A stretch of 64,000 nt of DNA from Mercurialis annua. Lineage: Eukaryota > Streptophyta > Magnoliopsida > Malpighiales > Euphorbiaceae. Where the stretch lies: the NCBI RefSeq assembly GCF_937616625.2, contig NC_065574.1, positions 27,530,501-27,594,500 of the forward strand. Reading direction: 5' to 3'. The position numbers were made by a program, and so were the translations under genes. Positions 37,161 to 48,336 of the stretch are shown here, piece by piece (within the stretch, counting starts at the first letter, position 1; each line of letters opens with the position of its first letter). Under the pieces are notes generated by a model, which saw nothing but the letters and a program-made list of their open reading frames with translations, had not been told where the DNA came from and did no database searches.

Positions 37161-40100
37161 ATGTGCTTAAAAAGTGACGCTAGATTAGTATGTCGCGTAT
37201 CAAGTGTCTATAACCCGTCGTTCAGATTACCATGCATATTTTGTGTCACAAGTCTCCCTAACGCGTCGTTACAGGTTATATTACGCAAAGTGTGCGTTAA
37301 AAGTGACGCAAGATTACTATGTCGCGTCACAAGTTTCTTTAACGCATCGTTACGATTACCTAAGCATGGTTAAGTTTTATTACGCAAAGTGTGCGGGCAA
37401 AGTGACTCTAGATTAGTATGTCGCGTCTCAAGTCTCTTTAACGTGTCGTTTCGATTATCATGCTTATGTTGCGTCTCAAGTATTTTTAACGCGTTGTGCC
37501 GATTACCTAAGCATGGTTAGTTTATATTACGCAAAGTGTGCGGGAAAAGTGACTCTAGATTAGTATGTTGCGTCTCAAGTCTCTTTTACGCTCCGTTTCG
37601 ATTACCATGCTTATGTCGCGTCACAAGTCTCTCTAACGCGTCGTTCTGATTACCTAAGCATGGTTAATTTATATTATGGAAAGTTTGCGTTAAAAGTTAA
37701 GCTAGATTACTATGTCCCTTCACAAGTCACTTTAACGCGTCGTTCCGACTACCTAAGCATGGTTAGGTTATATTACGCTAAGTGTGCGTGAAAAGTGACG
37801 CTAGATTAGTATGTCGCGTCACAAGTCTCTTTAACGCGTCGTTCCAATTACCTAAGCATGGTTAATTTATATTATGGAAATTGTGCGTTAAAAGTGAAGC
37901 TACATTACTATGTCGCGTCTTATGTCTCTTTACCGCGTCGTTTCGATTACCATGCTTATGTCGTGTCACAAGTCTCTCAAACGTGTCGTTCCGATTACCT
38001 AATCATGGTTAGGTTATATTATGCAAAGTGTGCGTTAAAATTAACGGTAGAGTACTATGTTGCGTAGCAAGTCACTTTAGCGCGTCGTTCCGATTACCTT
38101 AGCATGGTTAGGTTATATTACGCAAAGTGTGCGTGAAAAATGACGTTAGATTTGTATGTTGCGACTCATGTCTTATTAACGCGTTGTTACAATTACCTAA
38201 GTATAGTTAGGTTATATTACGCAAAGTGTCCGGGAAAAGTGACTCTAGATTAGTATGTCGCGTCTCAAGCCTCTTTTACGTGTCGTTTTGATTACCATGC
38301 TTATGTCGCGTCACAAGTCCCTCTAAGCGTCGTTTGGATTACCTAAGCATGGTTAATTTATATTATGGAAAGTGTACGTGAAAAGTGACGCTAGATTAGT
38401 ATGTCGCGTCATAAGTCTCTTTAACGCGTCGTTCCGTTTACCTAAGCATGGTTAGGTAATATACTTAAAGTGTGCGTGAACATAGACGCTGAATTAGTAT
38501 GTCGCATCTCGAGTCTCTTCAACGCGTCAATTCGATGACCTAAGCATGATAAGGTTATATTATGGAAAGTGTGCGTTAAAAGTGAAGCTAGATTACTATG
38601 TCGTGTCACAAGTCTCTTTAACGCGTCGTTCCGATTACCTAAGCATGGTTAGGTTACATTACGCAAAGTGTGCGTGAAAAGTGACGCTAGATTAGTAAGT
38701 CGCGTCACAAGTCTCCTTAACGCGTCGTTCCGATTACCTAAGCATGGTTAGTTTATATTATGGAAAGTGTGCGTTTAAAGTGAAGCTAGATTACTATGTC
38801 CCGTCACAAGTCTCTTTTAACGCGTCGTTTTGATTACCATGCTTATGTCGCGTCACAAGTTTCTCAAACGCGTCCAATTACCTAGGCATTGTTAGGTTAT
38901 AATACGCAAAGTGTGCGTGAAAAGTGACGCTAGATTAGTATGTCTCATCTCAAGTCTCTTTAACGCGTCGTTTTGATTACCATGCTTATGTCGCGTCACA
39001 AGTCTGTCAACGCGTCGTTCCGATTACCGAAGCATGGTTAGGTTATACTACACAAACGGTGCGTGAAAAGTGACGCTAGATTAGTATGTCGATTACCATG
39101 CTTATGTCGCATCTCAAGTCTCTTTAACGTCATTCCGATTACCCAAGCATGGTTAGGTTATATTACGCAAAGCGTGCGTAAAACAAGTGATGCTAGATTA
39201 GTCCGATTACCTATCATGGTTAGGTTATATTACACAAAGTGTGCGTGAAAAGTGACGCTAGATTAGTATGTCCCGTCTCATATCTCTTTAACGCATCAGT
39301 CCGATTACCTATCATGGTTAGGTTATATTGCATAAAGTGTGCGTGAAAAGTGACGCTAGATTAACATGTCCCGTCTAATGTTTCTTTAAGGCGTCGTTTC
39401 ATTACCATTCTTATGTCACGTCACAAGTCTCTCTAACGCATCGTTCCAATTACCTAAGCATGGTTAGTGTTTACTACGCAAAGTGTGCGTGAAAAGTGAA
39501 ATAGATCAATATGTCGCGTCTAAAGTCTTTGAGACGCGTCGTTCCAATCACCTAAGCATGGTTAGGATAAATTACATAAAGAGTGCGTAAGAAGTGATGC
39601 TAGATTAGTATGTCGTGTCTCAAGTCTCTTTAACGCGTCGTTCCGATTACTTAAGCATGGTTAGGTTATATTACGCAAAGTGTGCATTAAAAGTGACAAT
39701 AGATTAGTATGTCGCGTCTCAAGTCTTTGTAACGCGTCGTTTCGATTACCTAGGCATGGTTAGGTTATATTATCCAAAGTTAGCGTGAAAAGTGACGCTA
39801 GATTAGTATTTCGCGTCTCAAGTGTTTTTAACCCGTCGTTCCGATTACCATGCTTATATCGCGTCCCAAGTCTCCCTAACACGTTGTTACGATTACCTAA
39901 GCATGGTTTGGTTATATTACGCAAAGTGTTGCGTCACAAGTTTCTTTCATGCATCGTTCCGATTACCTAAGCATGGTTAGGTTATATTACGCAAAGTGTG
40001 CGGGAAAGGTGACGCTAGATTAGTATGTCGCGTCACAAGTCTCTTTAATGTGTCGTTCGAATTACCTAAGCATGGTTAAATTATATACGCAAAGTGTGCG

Positions 40101-40291
40101 TGAAAAGTGACGCTTGATTAGTATGTCGCGTCTCAAGTCTCTTTAACGCCTCTTTCCAATTATCTAAGCATGGTTAGGTTATATTACGCAAAGCGTGCGT
40201 TAATAGTGACGCTAGATTAGTATGTCGCGTCTCAAGTCTCTTTAACGCGTCGTTCCGATTACCTAAGCATCGTTAGGTTATATTATGCAAA
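37161..40291 (+). repeat. Higher-order unit 6 (3,131 bp)
   Basis: Full-length form that again includes the monomer missing from units 2 to 4 (about 37,880), so it belongs to the lineage without that deletion. Confidence 0.84.
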
Positions 40292-43221
40292 ATGTGCTTA
40301 AAAAGTGACGCTAGATTAGTATGTCGCGTATCAAGTGTCTTTAACCCGTCGTTCAGATTACCATGCATATTTTGTGTCACAAGTCTCCCTAACGCGTCGT
40401 TACAGGTTATATTACGCAAAGTGTGCGTTAAAAGTGACGCAAGATTACTATGTCGCGTCACAAGTTTCTTTAACGCATCGTTCCGATTACCTAAGCATGG
40501 TTAAGTTATATTACGCAAAGTGTGCGGGCAAAGTGACTCTAGATTAGTATGTTGCGTCTCAAGTCTCTTTAACGCGTCGTTTCGATTATCATGCTTATGT
40601 TGCGTCTCAAGTATTTTTAACGCGTTGTGCCGATTACCTAAGCATGGTTAGTTTATATTACGGAAAGTGTGCGGGAAAAGTGACTCTAGATTAGTATGTC
40701 GCGTCTCAAGTCTCTTTTACGCGCCGTTTCGATTACCATGCTTATGTCGCGTCACAAGTCTCTCTAACGCGTCGTTCTGATTACCTAAGCATGGTTAATT
40801 TATATTATGGAAAGTGTGTGTTAAAAGTGAAGCTAGATTACTATGTCCCTTCACAAGTCACTTTAACGCGTCGTTCCGACTACCTAAGCATGGTTAGGTT
40901 ATATTACGCTAAGTGTGCGTGAAAAGTGACGCTAGATTAGTATGTCGCGTCACAAGTCTCTTCAACGCGTCGTTCCAATTACCTAAGCATGGTTAATTTA
41001 TATTATGGAAAATGTGCGTTAAAAGTGAAGCTACATTACTATGTCGCGTCTTATGTCTCTTTACCGCGTCGTTTCGATTACCATGCTTTTGTCGTGTCAC
41101 AAGTCTCTCAAACGTGTCGTTCCGATTACCTAATCATGGTTAGGTTATATTATGCAAAGTGTGCGTTAAAATTGACGGTAGAGTACTATGTCGAGTAGCA
41201 AGTCACTTTAGCGCGGTTCCGATTACCTTAGCATGGTTAGGTTATATTACGCAAAGTGTGCGTGAAAAATGACGTTAGATTTGTATGTTGCGACTCATGT
41301 CTTATTAACGCGTTGTTACAATTACCTAAGTATAGTTAGGTTATATTACGCAAAGTGTCCGGGAAAAGTGACTCTAGATTAGTATGTCGCGTCTCAAGCC
41401 TCTTTTACGTGTCGTTTTGATTACCATGCTTATGTCGCGTCACAAGTCCCTCTAAGCGTCGTTCGGATTACCTAAGCATGGTTAATTTATATTATGGAAA
41501 GTGTACGTGAAAAGTGACGCTAGATTAGTATGTCGCGTCACAAGTCTCTTTAACGCGTCGTTCCGTTTACCTAAGCATGGTTAGGTAATATACTTAAAGT
41601 GTGCGTGAACATTGACGCTAAATTAGTATGTCGCATCTCAAGTCTCTTCAACGCGTCAATTCGATGACCTAAGCATGTTAAGGTTATATTATGGAAAGTG
41701 TGCGTTAAAAGTGAAGCTAGATTACTATGTCGTGTCACAAGTCTCTTTTACGCGTCGTTCCGATTATCTAAGCATGGTTAGGTTACATTACGCAAAGTGT
41801 GCGTGAAAAGTGACGCTAGATTAGTAAGTCGCGTCACAAGTCTCTTTAACGCGTCGTTCCGATTACCTAAGCATGGTTAGTTTATATTATGGAAAGTGTG
41901 TGTTGAAAGTGAAGCTAGATTACTATGTCCCGTCACAAGTCTCTTTAACGCGTCGTTTTGATTACCATGCTTATGTCGCGTCACAAGTTTCTCAAACGCG
42001 TCCAATTACCTAGGCATTGTTAGGTTATAATACGCGAAGTGTGCGTGAAAAGTGACGCTAGATTAGTATGTCTCATCTCAAGTCTCTTTAACGGGTCATT
42101 TTGATTACCATGCTTATGTCGCGTCACAAGTCTCTCAACGCGTCGTTCCGATTACCGAAGCCTGGTTAGGTAATACTACGCAAACGGTGCTTGAAAAGTG
42201 ACGCTAGATTAGTTTGTCGATACCATGCTTATGTCGCGTCTCAAGTCTCTTTAACGTCATTCCGATTACCCAAGCATGGTTAGGTTATATTACGCAAAGC
42301 GTGCGTAAAACAAGTGATGCTAGATTAGTCCGATTACCTATCATGGTTAGGTTATATTACACAAAGTGTGCGTGAAAAGTGACGCTAGATTAGTATGTCC
42401 TGTCTCATATCTCTTTAACGCATCGGTCCGATTACCTATCATGGTTAGGTTATATTGCACAAAGTGTGCGTGAAAAGTGACGCTAGATTAGCATGTCCCG
42501 TCTAATGTTTCTTTAAGGCGTCGTTTCATTACCATTCTTATGTCACGTCACAAGTCTCTATAACGCATCGCTCCAATTACCTAAGCATGGTTAGTGTTTA
42601 CTACGAAAAGTGTGCGTGAAAAGTGAAATAGATCAATATGTCGCGTCTAAAGTCTTTGAGACGCGTCGTTCCAATCACCTAAGCATGGTTAGGATAAATT
42701 ACATAAAGAGTGCGTAAGAAGTGATGCTAGATTAATATTTCGTGTCTCAAGTCTCTTTAACGCGTCGTTCCGCTTACCTAAGCATGGTTAGGTTATATTA
42801 CGCAAAGTGTGCATTAAAAGTGACAATAGATTAGTATGTCGCGTCTCAAGTCTTTGTAACGCGTCGTTTCGATTACCTAGGCATGGTTAGGTTATATTAT
42901 CCAAAGTTAGCGTGAAAAGTGACGCTAGATTAGTATGTCGCGTCTCAAGTGTTTTTAACCCGTCGTTCCGATTACCATGCTTATATCGCGTCCCAAGTCT
43001 CTCTAACACGTTGTTACGATTACCTAAGCATGGTTAGGTTATATTACGCAAAGTGTTGCGTCACAAGTTTCTTTCACGCATCGTTCCGATTACCTAAGCA
43101 TGGTTAGGTTATATTACGCAAAGTGTGCGGGAAAGGTGACGCTAGATTAGTATGTCGCGTCACAAGTCTCTTTAATGCGTCGTTCGGATTACCTAAGCAT
43201 GGTTAAATTATATACGCAAAG

Positions 43222-44732
43222 TGTTAGTGATATGCACTAGGTCAATCATGTTTGACCATGTTTTGACTTTATCATTTTATTATTTATTGATTGGCAGTTT
43301 TTATCATTTTATATTAATGATTAAAATACTTGAATGGTTAATTCTTTCTAAGGTCATCGAGTATGTGACTTGATAGTAGAACCCTTAGGTTTAATAAAAG
43401 AATTATATATACCATCTATCCCTAGTCTTAATAGAACATTGAGACTAGTATGATGTTGACTGATGATTATGTTTTACTAATCATGTATATGAGATATTAA
43501 GTCAAATCATAGGTGCTATTTGAGAAATAAGGCACTGGATGACCCACTGTGAGAATACTACATAGATCACTGTCATAAGTAATTCTCATTACAGTTCTAT
43601 TAGTATAATCCTTTGACCTTGAAATCATCATGGATTTCTACATAGCTATTTCATATTTTGATACAGTCTTACATTATCTTTAACAGGATAATGGAATAGA
43701 TTGTCATTGGATATGAAAGTAACTATGTGAGAAATGTGAGTGACTGAGAAGGAATTTGTCCCTCATTTATTTGAGTAAGATATCTATGGGCCCCTTGAAG
43801 AAGATAGACTGAAGAAAATGCATGGCCATGCTAATTGATAAGAAGTTATCATTTTCAGTCTACTCAGAGTCAAGAAACTAATGATTGAATGTTATAAGGA
43901 TGACATAACTATGCCTTATATTCAATCTGGATATCGAGAGACAAAGGGATTAAAATATTATTGTAAATGGTTAAATCAGATTATCGATATTCATATAACT
44001 TGGGTAGTCATAATGTCTTGCTAGAGGCCACTTATGACTTGTGGGCTGAAATAGGGATTTCGAGCCTACTGCCAACGTTATATGAACCTACAGGGTCGCA
44101 CACTAAGAACAGGCCCAAAACAGTTATGGGTTGTACAAGCCCAATGTGATTAAGTGATTAATTATATATATATATATAATTCGTAATATATATATTAATA
44201 AATATATATATTAATTCGAAATTTAAGGATAAGTGTTTTCCTTAATTTATTATTTTTGGAAATAATAAATATCGTAATTAATATATATGGATAATTATCA
44301 AAAAGGAGTTTTTGATAAACATAAACTTGTAGAATTGCAATGAGATTGAAATTCGAATTTGTCTCAAACCCTAGTGTTATTTATCACTATAAATACTCAT
44401 TAAGCAGTTGGTTTGAGAATCACGAAATTCATTATTCACTAAATCACTAAAATTCGAAATTGCTTGTGAAGCAATAGTGCTAGCACACAAGCACTAGTTT
44501 TGGCTAAGGTCTGTTCGTGTGGATACTCGTAGAGGACGCATTCTTTTGGAGGCGTTTCTGATCCGAGGCCAGGTATCACCAAAGTGAACCACCTCCTTCC
44601 TTCCTACATTTCTGTTGAATTCGACATACAAGTAAGTAATTATTCTGTTAATTCGAATTACATGGATCTTGGTTTGGGGTTTTAGATAAATTTTTGAAAT
44701 TCCGCTGCATTATGAACCAATAAAACCCAACA
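43222..44732 (+). repeat. 5' LTR (1,511 bp) of the 43222 element
   Basis: Starts TGTTAGTGATATGC and ends AAAACCCAACA. It pairs with 50347-51856. It contains an AT-rich run of alternating TA (44158-44218) in which the LTRs differ in length, a TATA box at 44388, and a 60-codon chance open frame at 43967-44149 present in both copies. Confidence 0.96.
44388..44395 (+). promoter_or_regulatory. 5' LTR TATA box
   Basis: TATAAATA within CACTATAAATACTCATT, about 340 bp before the LTR end. The same site is kept in the 3' LTR at 51512-51519. It is the likely core promoter of the genomic transcript. Confidence 0.75.
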
Positions 44733-44733
44733 G

Positions 44734-44747
44734 TGGTATCGGAGCTG
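44734..44747 (+). other. Primer binding site (tRNA-iMet type)
   Basis: TGGTATCGGAGCTG starts one base after the 5' LTR end. It is complementary to the 3' end of plant initiator tRNA-Met except for one position. Confidence 0.9.
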
Positions 44748-45056
44748 CTTGTAATTTGATTAATTAGATTCTGAGTATATATGTGATATATGCTTATTGT
44801 ATGTTCCGTTTTAAAAAGGGGGTTGTTTTTCGAAACTGTTTTGAAGGAATTATAATTCGTTGTAATTATACATAAAACGTTTATGTGATTAATTGTATGA
44901 AAAACAGTATGAAGAATTAATTTGATTAATCGTTTAATGTGATTAAAACTTCGAATATACTGTTCTAAATTAATATCACGTTTTAATTTGATTAAAGGTT
45001 TCGTAGTATTAATGTTCATACGAATTGATAAGAAAAGGGGAAACAGAATAATAAAA

Positions 45057-45300
45057 CTGTTTTTCAATAAGGACTAGTAAACTGTTTATGAAACTGTTTT
45101 AATTCTATTAGGAAAAACTGTTTTTGAATAGGATTAGTAAACTGTTTGTGAAACTGGTTTTAATTCTATTAGTAATTCTGTTTTGAATAGGATTAGTAAA
45201 CTGTTTGTGAAACTGTTTTAATTCTATTAGTAATTCTGTTTTAAATAGGATTAGTAAACTGTTTGTGAAACTGTTTTAATTCTATTGATAAAACTGTGTT
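45057..45300 (+). repeat. 58-60-bp tandem repeat x4 in the leader
   Basis: GGAYTAGTAAACTGTTTRTG recurs at 45071, 45131, 45190 and 45248, each followed by AAACTG and TTTTAATTCTATT. The period is 58-60 bp. Confidence 0.88.
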
Positions 45301-45540
45301 TAATTATGTTATGAACATAATTTATAAAACTGTATTTAATTCTGTCATGAGCCGAATTAATGAAACTGTTGTTATTTAAGTGTTAAATAAATTGTTTCTG
45401 AACAGTTTTTAAGATGCAGTAATTAGGGTTTTGGGGTTATTTTAATCTGTTTTGAACATATTAAAATAAACCGTAATCAGTTAAGATTATTGATTTCGGA
45501 TAAAGAAATTTTAATTCTGTTAAGAGTAACATGTGAGAAA

Positions 45541-45650
45541 AATCTCTGCCCCCGGGCCCCGCCAGGGGCGCTGCCCCTTGGACCCCGCTTGGGGCGCTGT
45601 CCCCAGACCCCGCCAAGGGGCCGCGCCCCTTGGACCCCGCTCATACACCC
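45541..45650 (+). other. GC-rich hairpin island in the leader
   Basis: An abrupt block of about 110 bp, very rich in G and C, inside AT-rich sequence. CCTTGGACCCCGCT appears twice and GGGGCGCTG twice. 45613-45633 is a perfect 9-bp inverted repeat (CCAAGGGGC and its complement) with a 3-base loop. A second imperfect hairpin sits near 45562-45582. It could fold strongly in the genomic RNA. A role in packaging, dimerisation or translation is inference. Confidence 0.8.
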
Positions 45651-46365
45651 CATTAAGGACCGTTATCCTTTTAAGCCTGCGTGTTTTTGTCATGTATTTT
45701 ATTTTAATACTTTAATGATAAATTTTAAATATGATTTAAATTATCATGAATAACATATTTATATGATTGTTGTTAAATGTGATTTAAAATAGTAAAATAA
45801 TATGTTTTTAATGTTTATCTTATTGGTTATATGCTTTGCATGATTATTTTACATGTGATAAGATAGGATAACTAAATAGGATAAATAACAAACCCTTATT
45901 TAATATTAAGTCTTCAATATACCTCCCATTGTAATAACACTTACCAAGACTTAGATTGCTGTGTATAGGCTATGCCAAAGCATGATGTATAAAGTCATCT
46001 AAGTAAGATAAGTTGGATAAAAGTGATATCCATATGTTTGATTTGGTTAGACTTAACTAGGTTATCAAAATAGTTTTGAACCTAGGGTATAAGATAGAAT
46101 ATCAAGACTACATGTGATGTTAATATTCTATGTTCAAGAATTGCATGAGATGTAATTGGTAAAGTGTTACCTACCTAAATAAACCACACTTAAAGTGATA
46201 AGCCAAAACTTACTTGAAGTAGGGTGAAATATGGATCTTGTCCCACTATTATTTTTCAATTGTTGAAATTAACATTAAGGGTTTTTATATAAATTATGGA
46301 TATATGTTGTGAGAATTTTATTGTGCCTTTTATTAAATGCTACTTGTATATTTATTGTTGTAGAG

Positions 46366-48336
46366 ATGGCTACAAACACTACACCTACTTCATCAGTGCG
46401 ATCAATCCTTGAGAAGGATAAGCTCAATGGCACTAACTTTCTGGACTGGTACAGAAAACTAAGAATTGTTCTTAGGCAAGAAAGAAAGGAATATATCCTT
46501 GATCAACCCCTCCCTGAGGAACCAGCTCCTGCTGCTACTAGAGCTCAAAGGGATGCTTATACGAAGCATCTCAATGACTCTACTGATGTCACTTGCATTA
46601 TGCTTGGATGCATGGAGAATGAACTCCAAAAGCAAATGATGGAATTGGATGCTTACACCATGATTACTGATCTCATGGAAATGTTCCAAGAGAGAGCAAG
46701 AATTGAAAGGTTCAATACCATCAAGGATTTGCTTTCTTGCAAGTTGACTACTAGCGGCTCAGTTAGTCCTCATGTTTTGAAGATGAAGGGTCATCTTGAA
46801 CATTTGGACAGGCTCGGTCTCCCAATTGCCCAAGAGTTGGCTACAGACATTATTCTCCAATCTTTGCCTGAGGCTTATGATGGTTTCATCATGAACTTCA
46901 ATATGCATAATATGGAGAAGACCACCACAGAGTTGCATGGGATGCTTCAAACTGCTGAAAAGAACATCAAGAATGAGATTAAGGATGTTCTTATGGTCAA
47001 CAAGGGAAAGGGTATGAAAAGGTCTGGTAAGGGCAAGGGAAAGGCTTTCAAGAAGTCTAAACCCATGTCCAAGCCCAAGACCAAGGATGAACCCAAAGCA
47101 AAACCGCCAAAGGAAGGAACTTGCTTTTTCTGCAAGGAACCTGGACATTGGAAAAGGAATTGCAAGAAATATCTGGATGATCTGAAGAAGAACAAGGGTA
47201 GTGAGACTACCACTTCAGGTATTCATGTTATAGAAATTAATCTTTCTACTTCTGATTCATGGGTATTAGATACTGGATCTGGATCTCACATTTGTACTAA
47301 TGTGCAGGGTCTCAAAAGGAGTAGAAGTTTGACAAAAGGCGAAGTGGACCTACGAGTTGGCAATGGAGCAAGAGTTGCTGCTTTAGCTGTAGGGACTTAT
47401 GAGTTATCTTTGCCTAGTGGACTTATTTTATCTTTGAACAATTGTTATTATGTACCTACCATGTGTAGGAATATTATTTCTGTTTCTTGTTTGGACAAGG
47501 ATGGTTTTGAATTTATTATTAGGAATAATAAATGCAGTATTTCGCATAATAACATTCTTTATGGATATGCTCCACGCAGTAGTGGTCTTTATATTTTAAA
47601 TGTTGAAGACACTAATGAAAAATCAATCCATAACATCAATGCTAAGAAGTTTAAGTCAAATGATTTAAACTCTACTTATCTCTGGCATTGTCGTTTAGGC
47701 CATATAAATGAGAAACGCATATCAAAACTTCAAAGAGATGGACTTTTGAATTCATTTGATTATGAATCATTTGAAACATGTGAATCTTGTCTAATGGGCA
47801 AAATGACAAAAACACCTTTTATTGGACAAGGTGAAAGAGCTAAAAACTTATTGGGCCTTATACATACAGATGTATGTGGTCCATTAAGTACAAATGCTAG
47901 AGGTGGATTTCAGTACTTCATTACTTTTACTGATGATCTCAGTAGATATGGTTATGTTTATCTGATGAAACATAAATCTGAATCTTTTGAAAAGTTCAAA
48001 ATATTTAAGAATGAAGTACAAAATCAACTTGGTAAAAATATTAAAACACTAAGATCTGATCGGGGTGGTGAATATTTAAGCCAAGAATTTGTAGATCATC
48101 TAAGAGATTGTGGGATCGTTTCTCAATTGACTCCACCTGGAACACCACAATGGAATGGTGTGTCTGAACGGAGAAATCGAACTCTATTGGATATGGTTCG
48201 ATCAATGATGAGTCAAACTGATCTTCCAATCTCATTTTGGGGTTATGCTTTAGAAACCGCTGCATTCATTTTGAATAGAGTTCCATCAAAGGCAGTTGAA
48301 AAGACACCATATGAGATGGACTGGAAAAACTCCTAG
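46366..48336 (+). CDS. gag-pol: gag-pol polyprotein, first part: gag, protease, integrase core (frameshifted at end)
   Basis: Encodes the structural Gag, aspartic protease and most of integrase of a copia element. The frame is open from 46309, but the conserved gag start is the ATG at 46366 (MATNTTPTSS). Residue numbers from there: Gag core about 1-240; CCHC zinc knuckle 253-266 (C-X2-C-X4-H-X4-C) after a Lys-rich stretch; protease DTG 302-304; integrase zinc-binding H441, H446, C472, C475; catalytic D502, D565 and E601, a DD35E spacing. All these residues are intact. Near 48316 the frame shifts and ends at a stop after PYEMDWKNS. The decayed relative near 9,215-9,235 (minus strand) has two more bases at this spot, so a 2-base deletion is the likely cause. 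The protein would lack the integrase C-terminus, RT and RNase H. Confidence 0.93.
   Translation: MATNTTPTSSVRSILEKDKLNGTNFLDWYRKLRIVLRQERKEYILDQPLPEEPAPAATRAQRDAYTKHLNDSTDVTCIMLGCMENELQKQMMELDAYTMITDLMEMFQERARIERFNTIKDLLSCKLTTSGSVSPHVLKMKGHLEHLDRLGLPIAQELATDIILQSLPEAYDGFIMNFNMHNMEKTTTELHGMLQTAEKNIKNEIKDVLMVNKGKGMKRSGKGKGKAFKKSKPMSKPKTKDEPKAKPPKEGTCFFCKEPGHWKRNCKKYLDDLKKNKGSETTTSGIHVIEINLSTSDSWVLDTGSGSHICTNVQGLKRSRSLTKGEVDLRVGNGARVAALAVGTYELSLPSGLILSLNNCYYVPTMCRNIISVSCLDKDGFEFIIRNNKCSISHNNILYGYAPRSSGLYILNVEDTNEKSIHNINAKKFKSNDLNSTYLWHCRLGHINEKRISKLQRDGLLNSFDYESFETCESCLMGKMTKTPFIGQGERAKNLLGLIHTDVCGPLSTNARGGFQYFITFTDDLSRYGYVYLMKHKSESFEKFKIFKNEVQNQLGKNIKTLRSDRGGEYLSQEFVDHLRDCGIVSQLTPPGTPQWNGVSERRNRTLLDMVRSMMSQTDLPISFWGYALETAAFILNRVPSKAVEKTPYEMDWKNS

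Larger units (their letters stand above)
22141..43221 (+). repeat. Satellite array, 3.13-kb higher-order repeat, part 1
   Basis: Head-to-tail higher-order units, each of about 38 subunits (roughly 26-28 full monomers near 99 bp and about 10 short ones near 48 bp). The same ordered set of variant monomers recurs every 3.0-3.13 kb. Useful markers are AAAATGTGCTTAAAAAGTG (unit starts used here) and AACGGTGCGTGAAAAGTG (22,433, 25,563, 28,594, 31,582, 34,570, 35,876, 39,057). No gene lies in the array. Confidence 0.95.
44748..46365 (+). other. Retrotransposon leader region (untranslated)
   Basis: About 1.6 kb between the primer binding site and the gag start, AT-rich apart from a GC-rich island at 45541-45650. 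It contains a tandem repeat block (45057-45300) and no conserved protein. A 139-codon open frame on the minus strand (44648-45067) is AT-biased chance sequence. Confidence 0.75.

Noticed and set aside
22141..43221. Calling the array centromeric
   Set aside because: Higher-order repeats and copia insertions are compatible with centromere, pericentromere or interstitial heterochromatin. Nothing in the sequence alone decides this.
43967..44149. 60-codon frame in the LTRs of the 43222 element (also 51092-51274)
   Set aside because: It is duplicated only because LTRs are duplicated, with no recognisable protein. LTR U3 sequence does not normally encode one in copia elements.
45490..45753. 87- and 60-codon frames across the GC-rich island, Pro/Gly/Arg-rich
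   Set aside because: The composition is a by-product of GC-rich inverted repeats in a leader. Two overlapping frames are equally open and there is no homology.
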